DNA of 64,000 bases from Olivibacter sp036959255 (GCF_036959255.1 NZ_JAWMTI010000008.1:62001-126000), one strand, 5' to 3'; positions 1-9,091 are shown, counted from the stretch's first letter. A program made the numbers and translations. Notes: a model not told the origin generated them from the sequence alone.

Positions 1-1093
1 CGGTATGATTGGCTGTGGTGATCGAGGAAAGGGGGTGTTGTCCGTCATAAAATCTTTACCTCAATTATTTAATATTAGAAGCTACTGCGATGTACTGGAG
101 TTTAGATTGGAAGAGGCGAATCGTGTTTTGAAAGATGATAAAATTAGATCTTTTAAATCACACCGGGCGATGCTTGACGACAAAGAACTGGATGCCGTAT
201 TTATCGCAGTACCTCTAAGTGAACATTTTAATATTGCCAAAGATGCCATTGAAGCAGGTAAACACGTTTATGTCGAAAAAACGATGACTTATTCAATCGA
301 TGAAGCAACGCAATTAGTGGCCTTGGCTGATCGGCATGCCAAACAAACAATTCAAGTTGGGTATCAATACCGGTATTCCCCATTATATTTTAAAGTGAAA
401 GATATGATCAGCAGCGGGTATTTGGGCAAAGTGACTCAAGTTGATTGCCGGTGGGACAGAAATGGAACATGGAGAAGGGCTGTACCTGAACCTGGGTTAG
501 AAAGGCAAATTAATTGGAGGATGTATAAGGAGTTTTCCGGAGGCTTGGCGGCCGAGTTATTATCACACCAAATCGATTTTATAAATTGGGCTTTTGATAC
601 ACATCCCGATGAGGTTTACGGAACGGGAGGTATTGATGTTTATCCGGATGGAAGAGAGACATTCGATAATATACAAGTAATGTTCAGGTATAAAAAGACG
701 GGAATGATCGGTAATTTTGGCGCTACCTGTGGAAATGCTCGAGACGGTTATCTATTTAAGATTAAGGGGACAAAAGGAACAGTTTCCTTATTGACAAATA
801 CGGGCCTTTTTTATCCGGAAAAAGATGCAAGGGAGCAGGTGGGAACCGTAGACGGCGTAAGTGGTGCAACAAAGATTGTTTGGAATAAGGACGGAGGTAC
901 ACCGATTTTAGACGAACCTACCAAAGATGGTACATGGTATGCATTACAAGAGTTTTATAAGGCGATACAGACTAACGCTGTACCTTCATCAAACGTAAGA
1001 CGTGGGGCAAGTGCGGCAATCTGCGTTGCCATGGCCAATGAAGCTATTTACAATGGTCGACCGACATATTGGAAACAAGTATATGATATATAA
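1..1093 (+). CDS. Gfo/Idh/MocA family oxidoreductase (5' end cut by window)
   Basis: NAD(P)-dependent sugar or cyclitol oxidoreductase. The reading frame is open to the left edge (a Gly codon at 2-4 precedes the first ATG at 5), so the true start and any export signal are outside the window. The visible protein begins in the Rossmann glycine motif GCGDRGKG (visible residues 3-10). It has the family's EK motif as EKT (91-93) where EKP is usual, and the conserved C-terminal-domain His/Asp pair in SHQID (H188, D191). Length of at least 362 aa fits the family. Substrate cannot be told from sequence. The gene ends against a bidirectional terminator facing the aminotransferase gene. Confidence 0.9.
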   Translation, partial: GMIGCGDRGKGVLSVIKSLPQLFNIRSYCDVLEFRLEEANRVLKDDKIRSFKSHRAMLDDKELDAVFIAVPLSEHFNIAKDAIEAGKHVYVEKTMTYSIDEATQLVALADRHAKQTIQVGYQYRYSPLYFKVKDMISSGYLGKVTQVDCRWDRNGTWRRAVPEPGLERQINWRMYKEFSGGLAAELLSHQIDFINWAFDTHPDEVYGTGGIDVYPDGRETFDNIQVMFRYKKTGMIGNFGATCGNARDGYLFKIKGTKGTVSLLTNTGLFYPEKDAREQVGTVDGVSGATKIVWNKDGGTPILDEPTKDGTWYALQEFYKAIQTNAVPSSNVRRGASAAICVAMANEAIYNGRPTYWKQVYDI

Positions 1094-1097
1094 AAAA

Positions 1098-1139
1098 AAC
1101 ACCGGTATTTGTTTTCATACAAATACCGGTGTTTTTTTT
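1098..1139. terminator. Bidirectional rho-independent terminator
   Basis: A perfect 14-bp stem (1098-1111 pairing with 1120-1133) with an 8-nt loop has an A tract on its left and a T tract on its right. It sits between two convergent genes and can serve both strands. Confidence 0.9.
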
Positions 1140-1152
1140 ATATGTTCGATTT

Positions 1153-2358
1153 TTAAACTAATTTTTCAAGTGCTGTACGGATGCGACGTAAAGCTTCTGT
1201 TAGCTGTTCATCCGATGCGGCGTATGACAGACGAATGCAATCGTTATTCCCGAATGAATCCCCACCTACAGTTGCTACATGTGCCTCATTCAATAAATAG
1301 AGCGCCAAATCAGAAGAATTAGCAATAATATTGTTTTTCGGATCTTTACGCCCAAAAAATGCACTTACGTCCGGGAAGAAATAAAAGGCACCTTCCGGTA
1401 GATTTACTTTCACATCTTTAATTTCTTTGAGCGCTTTATATACCAGTTCGCGACGGCGCTCAAAAGCCCTTTTCATTTCATTAACGGTATCCAATCCACC
1501 TTCATACGCTGCAATCCCCGCTCTTTGCGCAATCGAACAAGTCCCTGAAGTGGTTTGTCCTTGTAGCTTATCATTAGCAGCAGCTATCTCTTTACTAGCC
1601 GCAAGATAACCTAAGCGCCAACCTGTCATCGCATAAGATTTGGAAAATCCATTAATTAATATAACTCGATCTTTTACACGCTCGAATTGCGCAATTGATT
1701 CATGTTTGCCTTTAAAATTAATATGTTCGTATATCTCATCAGATATAATATAAATTTGGGGATGCTTTTCAAATACTTCCACTAAGGCGGCCAGCTCCTC
1801 TTTACTATAAACACTACCTGTAGGATTACAAGGAGAGGAAAACATAAATAATTTTGTTTTTTCTGTAATAGCAGCTTCCAATTCTTTAGGAGTGATCTTG
1901 AAGTCAGTCTCAATATTGGTGTTAATGAAAACTGATTTTCCTTCCGCCAAATTAACCATCTCTGAATAAGATACCCAATAAGGAGTAGGAATGATTACTT
2001 CATCTCCGGGATTGATTACACACAGTATAGCGTTTGACAAGGACTGTTTTGCACCTGTGGAGACAACAATTTGTGAAATATCATAATCTAAACCGTTTTC
2101 TTCTTTCAGTTTTTTAACAATTGCCTTTCTTAATTCAGGATAGCCGGGAACAGGAGAATAGCGCGTATAGTTTTCATCTAAGGCCTTCTTTGCCGCCTCT
2201 TTTATATGATCCGGTGTGTTAAAATCCGGTTCACCTACACTAAGGCTAATAATATTGGCGCCCTGGGCTGCCAACTCTCTACCTAATTTGGTCATTTTTA
2301 GCGTGGCCGATTCAGATAGATTATTGATTCTGTCAGATAATATTGATATTGTTTCCAT
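1153..2358 (-). CDS. Aspartate aminotransferase (class I, PLP-dependent)
   Basis: Transfers the amino group between aspartate and 2-oxoglutarate in amino-acid metabolism; cytosolic. The 401-aa length is standard for the subgroup I-beta bacterial enzyme. Visible landmarks are NPTG (178-181), the PLP-contacting D207 and Y210 in SDEIYE, the Schiff-base lysine K240 in GFSKSYAMTG, and the substrate arginine in GWRLGY (R248). The gene is single and divergent from the CDF transporter; the 218-bp space between them must hold both promoters. Family assignment is firm. Exact substrate preference (aspartate versus other amino acids or prephenate) is inferred from similarity only. Confidence 0.92.
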   Translation of the reverse strand: METISILSDRINNLSESATLKMTKLGRELAAQGANIISLSVGEPDFNTPDHIKEAAKKALDENYTRYSPVPGYPELRKAIVKKLKEENGLDYDISQIVVSTGAKQSLSNAILCVINPGDEVIIPTPYWVSYSEMVNLAEGKSVFINTNIETDFKITPKELEAAITEKTKLFMFSSPCNPTGSVYSKEELAALVEVFEKHPQIYIISDEIYEHINFKGKHESIAQFERVKDRVILINGFSKSYAMTGWRLGYLAASKEIAAANDKLQGQTTSGTCSIAQRAGIAAYEGGLDTVNEMKRAFERRRELVYKALKEIKDVKVNLPEGAFYFFPDVSAFFGRKDPKNNIIANSSDLALYLLNEAHVATVGGDSFGNNDCIRLSYAASDEQLTEALRRIRTALEKLV

Positions 2359-2549
2359 TACATTACAAACCTAAGCAAAATTCTACTATTTTAAATTTTA
2401 TAACGATCTTTTTGATAAAAAAGTTATGAACTACTATTTGTTGTAATATATTCGTAACAAAATAGGGTTAAGTCGATTAAATTCTTCAATGAAAGGGCTG
2501 AAAGGTGGGGAGCTGCGTCTGGATCGCATTTTTATGACTTTTTAATTTT

Positions 2550-2557
2550 TACCTTTG
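2550..2557 (+). promoter_or_regulatory. Putative -7 element of the CDF gene promoter
   Basis: TACCTTTG matches the Bacteroidota -7 consensus TAnnTTTG and lies 19 nt before the GTG start at 2577. No good -33 TTTG is seen at the expected distance. Confidence 0.55.
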
Positions 2558-2576
2558 TGGCTTAAGCTGTCCGCTC

Positions 2577-3554
2577 GTGAAAGAACAGAAAAGAATTATT
2601 CTATACTCATTAAGTGCCGGTATCATTTTAATGCTGTTTAAATTTACAGCTTATTTAATAACGCGCTCCAATGCAATTCTGACAGATGCCGTAGAGAGCA
2701 TAGTGAATGTAATAGCGAGTGGTTTTGCTTTTTACAGTATCCACCTTGCGTCACAGCCTAAAGATGAAAATCACCCTTATGGGCATGGAAAGGTAGAGTT
2801 TTTTTCAGTTTTTTTGGAGGGTGGTTTGATATTTATCGCAGGCTTTTTAATTGTTGGTAAAGCGATTTACAATATTTTTTTCCCTGAACAAATTGATAAT
2901 TTATTAGAAGGGATGGGGATGCTGGCTTTTACAGGCTTGGTTAACTTCCTATTGGGAACCTACATGATAAAGAAAGGAAAAAGCTTGTATTCAATAACTA
3001 TTATGGCAGATGGTAAGCATTTGCAAGTTGATTCATATAGCACGTTGGGTTTATTGGTCGGCTTGCTCTTGCTCTATGTGACAGGTATACAGCAAATTGA
3101 CATAGCGCTTTCCCTAGGGTTAGGTTTTTATATTTTGTACAGCGGTTACAAATTACTAAGAAAGTCGATAGGTGGTTTGATGGACGAATCGGATTTTGAA
3201 TTGATCAATCAGGTTGTGCAGGTATTGGAGGAGAACAGAAAGGATAGTTGGATAGATGTCCATAACCTGCGCGTTCAACGTTATGGACATGAACTCCATA
3301 TTGATTGTCATATGACTTTGCCTAACTATTATGATTTAATCAAGGTTCATGAAGAGGTGTCGCAAGTCGATACACTTATTAATAAGAAGGTGCATACCGA
3401 TACGGAGCTTTTTATTCATGCAGATCCTTGTTTACCAGCTTGTTGTCACTATTGCAATATGAAGAACTGTCCGATCAGAAGTGAAGAAAAAAAAGTAGAG
3501 ATCGTTTGGGATGCTTCACTGGTTATGAAAAACAAAAAACATTTTGATACCTAA
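2577..3554 (+). CDS. Cation diffusion facilitator (CDF) metal transporter with Cys-rich tail
   Basis: Inner-membrane proton antiporter exporting divalent metal cations (Zn, Fe, Mn or Co type; ion not decidable). The 325-aa protein starts at GTG 2577, the only initiator that keeps TM1. Metal-site motifs are the DAVES segment of TM2 and the HPYGHGK signature at the TM2-TM3 junction, with a second acidic/His site (MADGKHLQVDS) in TM5. After the cytoplasmic domain (about 210-280) there is a cysteine cluster CLPACCHYCNMKNC near 284-297. This is a possible extra metal-binding or regulatory tail. It is monocistronic or co-transcribed with the small membrane protein downstream. Confidence 0.9.
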   Translation: MKEQKRIILYSLSAGIILMLFKFTAYLITRSNAILTDAVESIVNVIASGFAFYSIHLASQPKDENHPYGHGKVEFFSVFLEGGLIFIAGFLIVGKAIYNIFFPEQIDNLLEGMGMLAFTGLVNFLLGTYMIKKGKSLYSITIMADGKHLQVDSYSTLGLLVGLLLLYVTGIQQIDIALSLGLGFYILYSGYKLLRKSIGGLMDESDFELINQVVQVLEENRKDSWIDVHNLRVQRYGHELHIDCHMTLPNYYDLIKVHEEVSQVDTLINKKVHTDTELFIHADPCLPACCHYCNMKNCPIRSEEKKVEIVWDASLVMKNKKHFDT

Positions 3555-3612
3555 GGTGCTTGCAACAAACAAATTGATTGGTTAAGGGGTTTTACTATAA
3601 AACCTTAAAACT

Positions 3613-3732
3613 ATGAATAAATTTTTTAGAGCGTTAATAGCAGGATTTACAGCCAAAAAATTAGGAGGAGGATGTTTATCAACTATATTAATTTTTATAA
3701 TCGTTTATTACGCGCTTGGACATTGCAATTGA
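3613..3732 (+). CDS. Small membrane protein, 39 aa, unknown
   Basis: Short ORF with ATG at 3613 and TGA at 3730-3732. The peptide has a basic N-terminal half (MNKFFRALIAGFTAKK), a glycine run and one predicted membrane segment (LSTILIFIIVYYALG), ending in HCN. Composition and layout (positive-inside end, single helix, aromatic end) look like a real small membrane protein rather than chance, and I recall similar short proteins in related genomes without a known role. It lies 58 nt after the CDF gene on the same strand. Function unknown; translation unproved. Confidence 0.5.
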   Translation: MNKFFRALIAGFTAKKLGGGCLSTILIFIIVYYALGHCN

Positions 3733-4063
3733 TGAAGAAATAATGTCTTTGACCTTATTGTGAATATGATAAGTTCATCGTGTTTTTTTTATGTCTATAA
3801 AAGGCATATCTTTTTTTCTGTTGAAAATTATCCTTTGATTTTATTCTATTTTTTGAAATTCGGCAAAAAATACCTCTCTTCTGCCAATTTGAAAGTGCAC
3901 CTTTTTGTAGGTTTCATTTGTGTATTTTAACAACATATTAAGATAATATTTACTTTGTTGATATTTTTTTTGAAGAAATATTAGGAAATTTCGAAAAAAT
4001 ATGATGATTTTTACAGCATAATCTCTAAACAAAGATAAAAAATAATAAAATCAACACAAAAGG
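3733..4063. other. AT-rich intergenic region before glnN
   Basis: 331 bp, very A+T rich, without a credible gene. The minus-strand ORF at 3841-4032 needs a TTG start and has no recognisable content. The glnN promoter should lie here, but no clean TAnnTTTG was found on the plus strand. Confidence 0.5.
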
Positions 4064-6253
4064 ATGTCAAATCTCAGGTTTAGTGCAGTTGAAGCTGCAA
4101 TTTCTCGTGACAAAAGACCAGCAGTAATAACAGCTGGAGAAAAAGCTTCTTCATATTTTGGTAAAAATGTTTTTACCGTGAAGAAGATGAAAGATTATCT
4201 GCCTAAAAATGTTTTCGCTAAATTAACAAGTGTAATTGAAGCGGGTGAAGCGATCGATTTTGATCTAGCAGAACACATTTCGCAGGCAATGAAAAGTTGG
4301 GCGATTAGTAACGGTGTGAGTCACTATACACATTGGTTTCAGCCGTTAACAGGTGCAACTGCAGAAAAGCATGATGCTTTCTTCGAACCAGGTGGTGATG
4401 GAGTTGCTATTGAGAAATTTACAGCGGATGCCTTAGTACAACAAGAACCAGATGCCTCTAGCTTTCCTAATGGCGGTATTCGTAATACATTTGAAGCAAG
4501 AGGTTATACAGGATGGGACCCTTCTTCACCTGCTTTCATTTATGAAACAGGGGGGAGCAAAACGCTTTGTATTCCAACAGTTTTCTTATCCTACACGGGA
4601 GAAGCATTGGATTATAAAGCGCCTTTACTGAAAACATTAAATGCATTGGACAAAGCTGCCGTTGATGTTGCACAATATTTTGATAAAGGTGTTGAGAAAG
4701 TTTTTGCTTCTTTAGGTATTGAACAGGAATATTTCTTGGTTGATTTGGCCTTGTTTAATGGTCGCCCGGATCTGCAATTAACAGGACGGACCTTGTTTGG
4801 TCATATGTCGGCAAAAGGCCAACAATTGGAGGATCATTATTTTGGCGCTATTCCGGAACGTGTGTTAGCGTTTATGGTTGATTTGGAACAAGAAGCGTTA
4901 AAGTTAGGTATTCCATTAAAGACACGTCACAATGAGGTTGCTCCTTCCCAATTCGAATGTGCTCCTATGTTTGAGGAAATAAATTTAGCAATTGACCACA
5001 ATCAATTGTTAATGAATTTGATGGAACAAGTAGCGTTGCGTCATGATTTCAAAGTTCTTTTACATGAAAAACCATACGCGGATATTAACGGATCGGGTAA
5101 ACATAATAACTGGTCGTTAATTACTAATACGGGCATCAATTTATTGTCCCCTGGAAAAACACCAAAAAATAATTTGATGTTTTTAACATTCTTTGTGAAT
5201 GTTATCCGGGCCGTATATGAGCACTCCGACCTATTAAGAGCTTCTATTGCTACAGCTAGTAACGATCATCGTTTGGGCGCTAATGAAGCCCCACCCGCTA
5301 TTATTTCCATCTTCTTAGGTAGCCAATTAAATGCCGTATTGGACGAAGTTGAAACGGCCCGTGTTGCGAAGAAAGTGAAAGCAGATAGCCAGTTGTGGCA
5401 TGGAATTCCTAAGATCCCTACCTTACAATTAGATAACACTGATCGTAATCGGACTTCTCCATTTGCATTTACAGGAAATAAATTTGAGTTCCGCGCTGTA
5501 GGATCTTCATCAAACTCTGCCAGCCCGATGACCGTATTGAACGCGATTGTTGCAGAGCAGTTGGTTAAATTTAAAGTAGAAGTAGATAAACAGATAAAAA
5601 AAGGAACCAAAAAAGATTTGGCGATCTTAAACGTTGTTCGTAAATATATTAAGGAATCAAAAGCAATCCGTTTTGAAGGAAATGGATATAGCAAAGAATG
5701 GGAAGAAGAGGCAGCAAAACGTGGTTTATCTAACATAAAGACTACGCCGAAAGCCTTAGATGTTTATGTAAGCGAAAAAACTGAAAAAATGTTTGAATCG
5801 CTAGGTATCATGACAAAACGTGAAGGTGAGGCTCGTCATGAGATCTTGTTGGAAAATTACTTTAAAAAGATTCAAATTGAGGCACGTGTAATAGGCGAAA
5901 TCGTTAATAGTTCACTCGTTCCTGCGGCCATCACTTATCAGAACGAGCTGATAGAAAACGTTAAAGGACTAAAAGAGCTCGGTGTAAAAGCTTCTGCGTT
6001 TAAATCTCAATCTGAACTGCTAGAGCGCATCGGCGAGCATATCAATGTAATAATTGAAGAAGCGGAAGCGATGAGACAAGAGCGTAAGAAAGCAAATGTT
6101 TTAGAAGACGTTCGCGAAAAAGCAATTGCTTACGATGAAAATGTAAAACCTTATTTTGATAAGATTCGTTATCATCTCAATAAGCTTGAGCAGATCGTAG
6201 ACGATCGCAAATGGCCTCTTCCAAAATTAAGAGAGCTTCTTTTTGTAAGATAA
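4064..6253 (+). CDS. glnN: Glutamine synthetase type III
   Basis: ATP-dependent condensation of glutamate and ammonia, the main ammonium-assimilating step; cytosolic dodecamer. The 729-aa length is typical of GSIII (about 700-730) and far longer than GSI or GSII. The GSIII N-terminal domain is followed by the catalytic barrel with the metal-site segment GIEQEYFLVD, the HNEVAPSQFE region, the ATP-site motif NGSGKHNNWS (K/H-N-N) and the NRTSPFAFTGNKFEFR segment. GSIII is the usual glutamine synthetase of Bacteroidota. It is monocistronic with its own terminator. Nitrogen control is expected but no operator is visible. Confidence 0.96.
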   Translation: MSNLRFSAVEAAISRDKRPAVITAGEKASSYFGKNVFTVKKMKDYLPKNVFAKLTSVIEAGEAIDFDLAEHISQAMKSWAISNGVSHYTHWFQPLTGATAEKHDAFFEPGGDGVAIEKFTADALVQQEPDASSFPNGGIRNTFEARGYTGWDPSSPAFIYETGGSKTLCIPTVFLSYTGEALDYKAPLLKTLNALDKAAVDVAQYFDKGVEKVFASLGIEQEYFLVDLALFNGRPDLQLTGRTLFGHMSAKGQQLEDHYFGAIPERVLAFMVDLEQEALKLGIPLKTRHNEVAPSQFECAPMFEEINLAIDHNQLLMNLMEQVALRHDFKVLLHEKPYADINGSGKHNNWSLITNTGINLLSPGKTPKNNLMFLTFFVNVIRAVYEHSDLLRASIATASNDHRLGANEAPPAIISIFLGSQLNAVLDEVETARVAKKVKADSQLWHGIPKIPTLQLDNTDRNRTSPFAFTGNKFEFRAVGSSSNSASPMTVLNAIVAEQLVKFKVEVDKQIKKGTKKDLAILNVVRKYIKESKAIRFEGNGYSKEWEEEAAKRGLSNIKTTPKALDVYVSEKTEKMFESLGIMTKREGEARHEILLENYFKKIQIEARVIGEIVNSSLVPAAITYQNELIENVKGLKELGVKASAFKSQSELLERIGEHINVIIEEAEAMRQERKKANVLEDVREKAIAYDENVKPYFDKIRYHLNKLEQIVDDRKWPLPKLRELLFVR

Positions 6254-6275
6254 TAGAAGTAAATTCATAAAAAGT

Positions 6276-6309
6276 AAATCCCTAGCGGTCTTCCTCTAGG
6301 GATTTTTTT
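6276..6309 (+). terminator. Rho-independent terminator of glnN
   Basis: 10-bp perfect stem (6276-6285 with 6296-6305), 10-nt loop, running into a T tract, 23 bp after the glnN stop. Confidence 0.88.
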
Positions 6310-6368
6310 ATGCTATCCAATCACTATTATATTTATATTAAGGTGTCTAAAATATCAGCAGGATTAAT

Positions 6369-6376
6369 TACTTTTG
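6369..6376 (+). promoter_or_regulatory. -7 promoter element of purM, near-leaderless
   Basis: TACTTTTG fits TAnnTTTG exactly. Its final G is only 7 nt before the ATG at 6383, so transcription should start at or within a few bases of the start codon. The element overlaps the upstream in-frame TTG at 6374, which argues against that codon as the start. Confidence 0.65.
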
Positions 6377-6382
6377 CGCCGT

Positions 6383-7558
6383 ATGTCAGATTTAAAGTAC
6401 AATCAACGTGGCGTTTCGGCAGGTAAAGAAGATGTCCATAATGCCATTAAAAATATCGACAAGGGCTTGTTTCCAAAAGCTTTTTGTAAAATCATTCCTG
6501 ATATTCTAGGGGGGGATGCTGATTGGTGTAACATCATGCATGCAGATGGTGCAGGTACTAAATCTTCTCTTGCTTATGTTTATTGGAAAGAAACAGGCGA
6601 TTTATCGGTATGGAGAGGTATCGCACAAGATGCGATTATAATGAACATCGATGATTTGCTTTGCGTTGGAGCGTTAGATAATATATTGATTTCCTCAACG
6701 ATCGGAAGAAATAAGAGTTTAATCCCCGGAGAGGTAATTGCCGAAATCATTAATGGGACGGAAGAAATTCTTCAGGAGCTGAGGGATTTAGGTATTGGTA
6801 TTTATTCAACCGGCGGCGAAACTGCTGATGTCGGCGATATTGTCAGAACAATTATTGTGGATAGTACAGTTACTTGTCGAATGAGACAATCTGATGTGAT
6901 TTCAAATCATAAAATACAAGCAGGGGATGTTATCGTTGGTCTTTCATCCTATGGAAAAGCTATATATGAGACGGAATACAATGGAGGGATGGGCTCAAAC
7001 GGTTTGACTTCAGCTCGACATGATGTATTCAATAAGTCGATCGCCGAAAAGTATAAAGAAAGTTATGATCCTGCAATTCCTTATGAACTTGTTTTTTCGG
7101 GAAGCAAAGCACTGACAGACACCATTTCTATCCATGGTGAATCCATTTCGATAGGGAAACTGGTTCTTTCGCCTACACGTACCTATGCGCCTGTAATCAA
7201 AGAAATACTTGGTAAATACCGTGACAATATACACGGAATGGTGCATTGCAGTGGTGGTGCTCAAACGAAAGTGTTGCACTTTATCGATCATCTTCATGTT
7301 GTTAAAGACAATCTCTTCCCCGTGCCGCCCTTGTTCAAACTCATCCAATCGGAATCAAAGACTGATTGGCAGGAAATGTATAAAGTCTTTAATATGGGAC
7401 ACCGAATGGAACTATATGTTCCCGAGAAGATAGCGATCGAGACGATCCACATTGCAGAAAAGTTTGGTATCGGAGCCCAAATAATCGGAAGAGTGGAGGA
7501 AAGTGAGCAGAAGAAAGTAACCGTTCGTTCTGAATTTGGTGAATTTGTTTATTATTGA
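6383..7558 (+). CDS. purM: Phosphoribosylformylglycinamidine cyclo-ligase (AIR synthase)
   Basis: Fifth step of de novo purine synthesis: ATP-dependent ring closure of FGAM to AIR. The protein is 391 aa from ATG 6383, longer than the roughly 345 aa of E. coli PurM but normal for Bacteroidota. Landmarks are the N-terminal YNQRGVSAGKEDVHNAI, the ATP-site segment HADGAGTKSS, the metal/ATP segment MNIDDLLCVGA, GGETADVGD, and the C-terminal HGMVHCSGGAQTK domain. An upstream TTG (6374) lies inside the -7 promoter element, so ATG 6383 is preferred. The next gene follows after 27 bp and is probably co-transcribed. Confidence 0.92.
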   Translation: MSDLKYNQRGVSAGKEDVHNAIKNIDKGLFPKAFCKIIPDILGGDADWCNIMHADGAGTKSSLAYVYWKETGDLSVWRGIAQDAIIMNIDDLLCVGALDNILISSTIGRNKSLIPGEVIAEIINGTEEILQELRDLGIGIYSTGGETADVGDIVRTIIVDSTVTCRMRQSDVISNHKIQAGDVIVGLSSYGKAIYETEYNGGMGSNGLTSARHDVFNKSIAEKYKESYDPAIPYELVFSGSKALTDTISIHGESISIGKLVLSPTRTYAPVIKEILGKYRDNIHGMVHCSGGAQTKVLHFIDHLHVVKDNLFPVPPLFKLIQSESKTDWQEMYKVFNMGHRMELYVPEKIAIETIHIAEKFGIGAQIIGRVEESEQKKVTVRSEFGEFVYY

Positions 7559-7585
7559 TTACACGCCAACGAGAAGTTAAATAGT

Positions 7586-8017
7586 ATGAAGATTATCGGC
7601 TGGAAAGAGACGATCGACTTTATTGATTTTAAGCTTTATAACGTTCCAGCGAAAATCGATACGGGAGCTAAAACTTCCGTATTACATTGCAAATTCATAG
7701 AATTAATTAAGGTAAAGCGAAAGAACTTTGTTCGTTTCATCCCATTGGATGATCCTTTTGAAGGATATGGCACAGCACATATTCTTCCATATCACAAAGA
7801 ACGAAAGGTCAAAAATTCGTTCGGAAGTGAAGAAAATAGATTTATAGTGAAGACGACCATTTCGATTTTTAATGAAAAGCATGAGATTGAAATATCACTT
7901 CGCGATCGTTCCGGTATGGAATTCCCTATGCTACTTGGCAGGAGTTTCATTCGTAAAAAATTCTTAGTGGACGTTTCTAAATCGAACTTATCAAAGAAAG
8001 AAAGTAAAACCAAATAG
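7586..8017 (+). CDS. Retropepsin-like aspartic peptidase / 'ATP-dependent zinc protease' family (PF05618)
   Basis: 143-aa cytosolic protein of the family annotated as putative ATP-dependent zinc protease, whose fold is retropepsin-like. The catalytic-type motif DTGAKTS starts at D25 (IDTGAKTSVLH), and a second conserved part is FPMLLGRSFI near the end. Members commonly sit next to rimK-type ATP-grasp ligase genes, as here: rimK begins 108 bp downstream. The pairing suggests a role in trimming or processing RimK-modified substrates, but that is inference from context. The basic C-terminus (KESKTK) is variable. No signal peptide. Confidence 0.8.
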   Translation: MKIIGWKETIDFIDFKLYNVPAKIDTGAKTSVLHCKFIELIKVKRKNFVRFIPLDDPFEGYGTAHILPYHKERKVKNSFGSEENRFIVKTTISIFNEKHEIEISLRDRSGMEFPMLLGRSFIRKKFLVDVSKSNLSKKESKTK

Positions 8018-8124
8018 AAAGCCTAATAACAAAAGAGCTACAACTGGCCCCTCGAAACAAAACATGATCCAATACTGTTGAAACTCATGTTTATCATTGC
8101 GTTTTAAATTTATTTATACATATT

Positions 8125-9054
8125 GTGAAGATTGCAGTACTGTCAACTAATAAAAACTTGTATTCTACCAAGCGTTTGGTAGAAGCGGCCTTGAGGAGAG
8201 GACACGAATGTGTCGTGTTAGACCACAGGCAATGTTATGTGGGGATAAAACAAGGTGAGCCTAGTATTCATTACAAGGGGCAAGATGTATCAAATATTGA
8301 TGCCATCATTCCTCGGATCGGAGCCTCGGTGACCTTTTATGGTTCGGCTATTGTTCGACAGTTTGAGATCATGGGTGTCGTGTCCACGAACCCAAGTCAG
8401 GCGATTACACGATCGAGAGATAAATTGCGGTGCATGCAGATTTTATCAGGTGCAGGAATTGGTATGCCAATTACGGGATTTGCGCGCCAAACGAATGATG
8501 TCGATGATTTGATAAAGATGGTGGGCGGTGCTCCGCTAGTGATTAAGTTACTGGAAGGGACACAGGGGATCGGTGTGGTACTTGCCGAAACCAGAAAAGC
8601 TGCTAGTTCTGTGATTGAGGCGTTCTATGGACTTGGAAACAATATTTTGATACAGGAATATATCAAAGAATCGAGAGGTGAAGATATCAGGGTGCTCGTC
8701 GTAGATGGCAAAGTAGTGGGGGCCATGAAGCGAACAGCCAAAGAAGGCGAATTTAGATCCAATCTCCATCGCGGTGGATCAGCAGCAGTTATCAAGTTGA
8801 CAAAGGCCGAAAAAGAGACGGCTTTGCGTGCTTCGGCGGAATTGGGCCTAACTGTTTGCGGAGTAGATATGTTGCAATCAGATAGAGGTCCGCTTGTTTT
8901 GGAAGTCAACTCTTCGCCTGGTTTGGAAGGTATCGAAAAGGTTACGGGAAAGGATATCGCCACCCATATTATCGAATTTTTGGAAAAGAAGCATCAGTTG
9001 AAAATGGAACCAAAGGAAAGAAAAAAGAAGAGTAAAGTTGGACAAACGCTTTAA
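8125..9054 (+). CDS. rimK: RimK family ATP-grasp ligase (ribosomal protein S6 glutamylation type)
   Basis: ATP-dependent addition of glutamate to a protein C-terminus (S6 in E. coli) or related alpha-L-glutamate ligation. 309 aa from GTG 8125; the N-terminus MKIAVLSTNKNLYSTKRL matches the RimK pre-ATP-grasp domain and no upstream ATG fits. The ATP-grasp domain covers about residues 100-285 with VIKLLEGTQGIGV, the IQEYI segment and EVNSSPGLEGIE (Mg and ATP ligands). The lysine-rich C-terminal tail is low complexity. Adjacent to the retropepsin-like gene, a known association. True substrate in this organism is unproved. Confidence 0.88.
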   Translation: MKIAVLSTNKNLYSTKRLVEAALRRGHECVVLDHRQCYVGIKQGEPSIHYKGQDVSNIDAIIPRIGASVTFYGSAIVRQFEIMGVVSTNPSQAITRSRDKLRCMQILSGAGIGMPITGFARQTNDVDDLIKMVGGAPLVIKLLEGTQGIGVVLAETRKAASSVIEAFYGLGNNILIQEYIKESRGEDIRVLVVDGKVVGAMKRTAKEGEFRSNLHRGGSAAVIKLTKAEKETALRASAELGLTVCGVDMLQSDRGPLVLEVNSSPGLEGIEKVTGKDIATHIIEFLEKKHQLKMEPKERKKKSKVGQTL

Positions 9055-9091
9055 GGCCCTCGAGCAATCTTCCTTTTATAAGATCTTATAC

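Noticed and set aside
3841..4032. 63-aa minus-strand ORF before glnN
   Set aside because: Needs TTG start, very Lys/Phe/Ile rich as expected from AT-rich DNA, no recognisable content. The perfect -7 (TATCTTTG, minus strand, 4030-4037) overlaps its start codon and so does not support it.
5266..5736. 156-aa minus-strand ORF inside glnN
   Set aside because: Shadow of a strongly conserved gene on the other strand; Ser/Leu-rich low-information translation.
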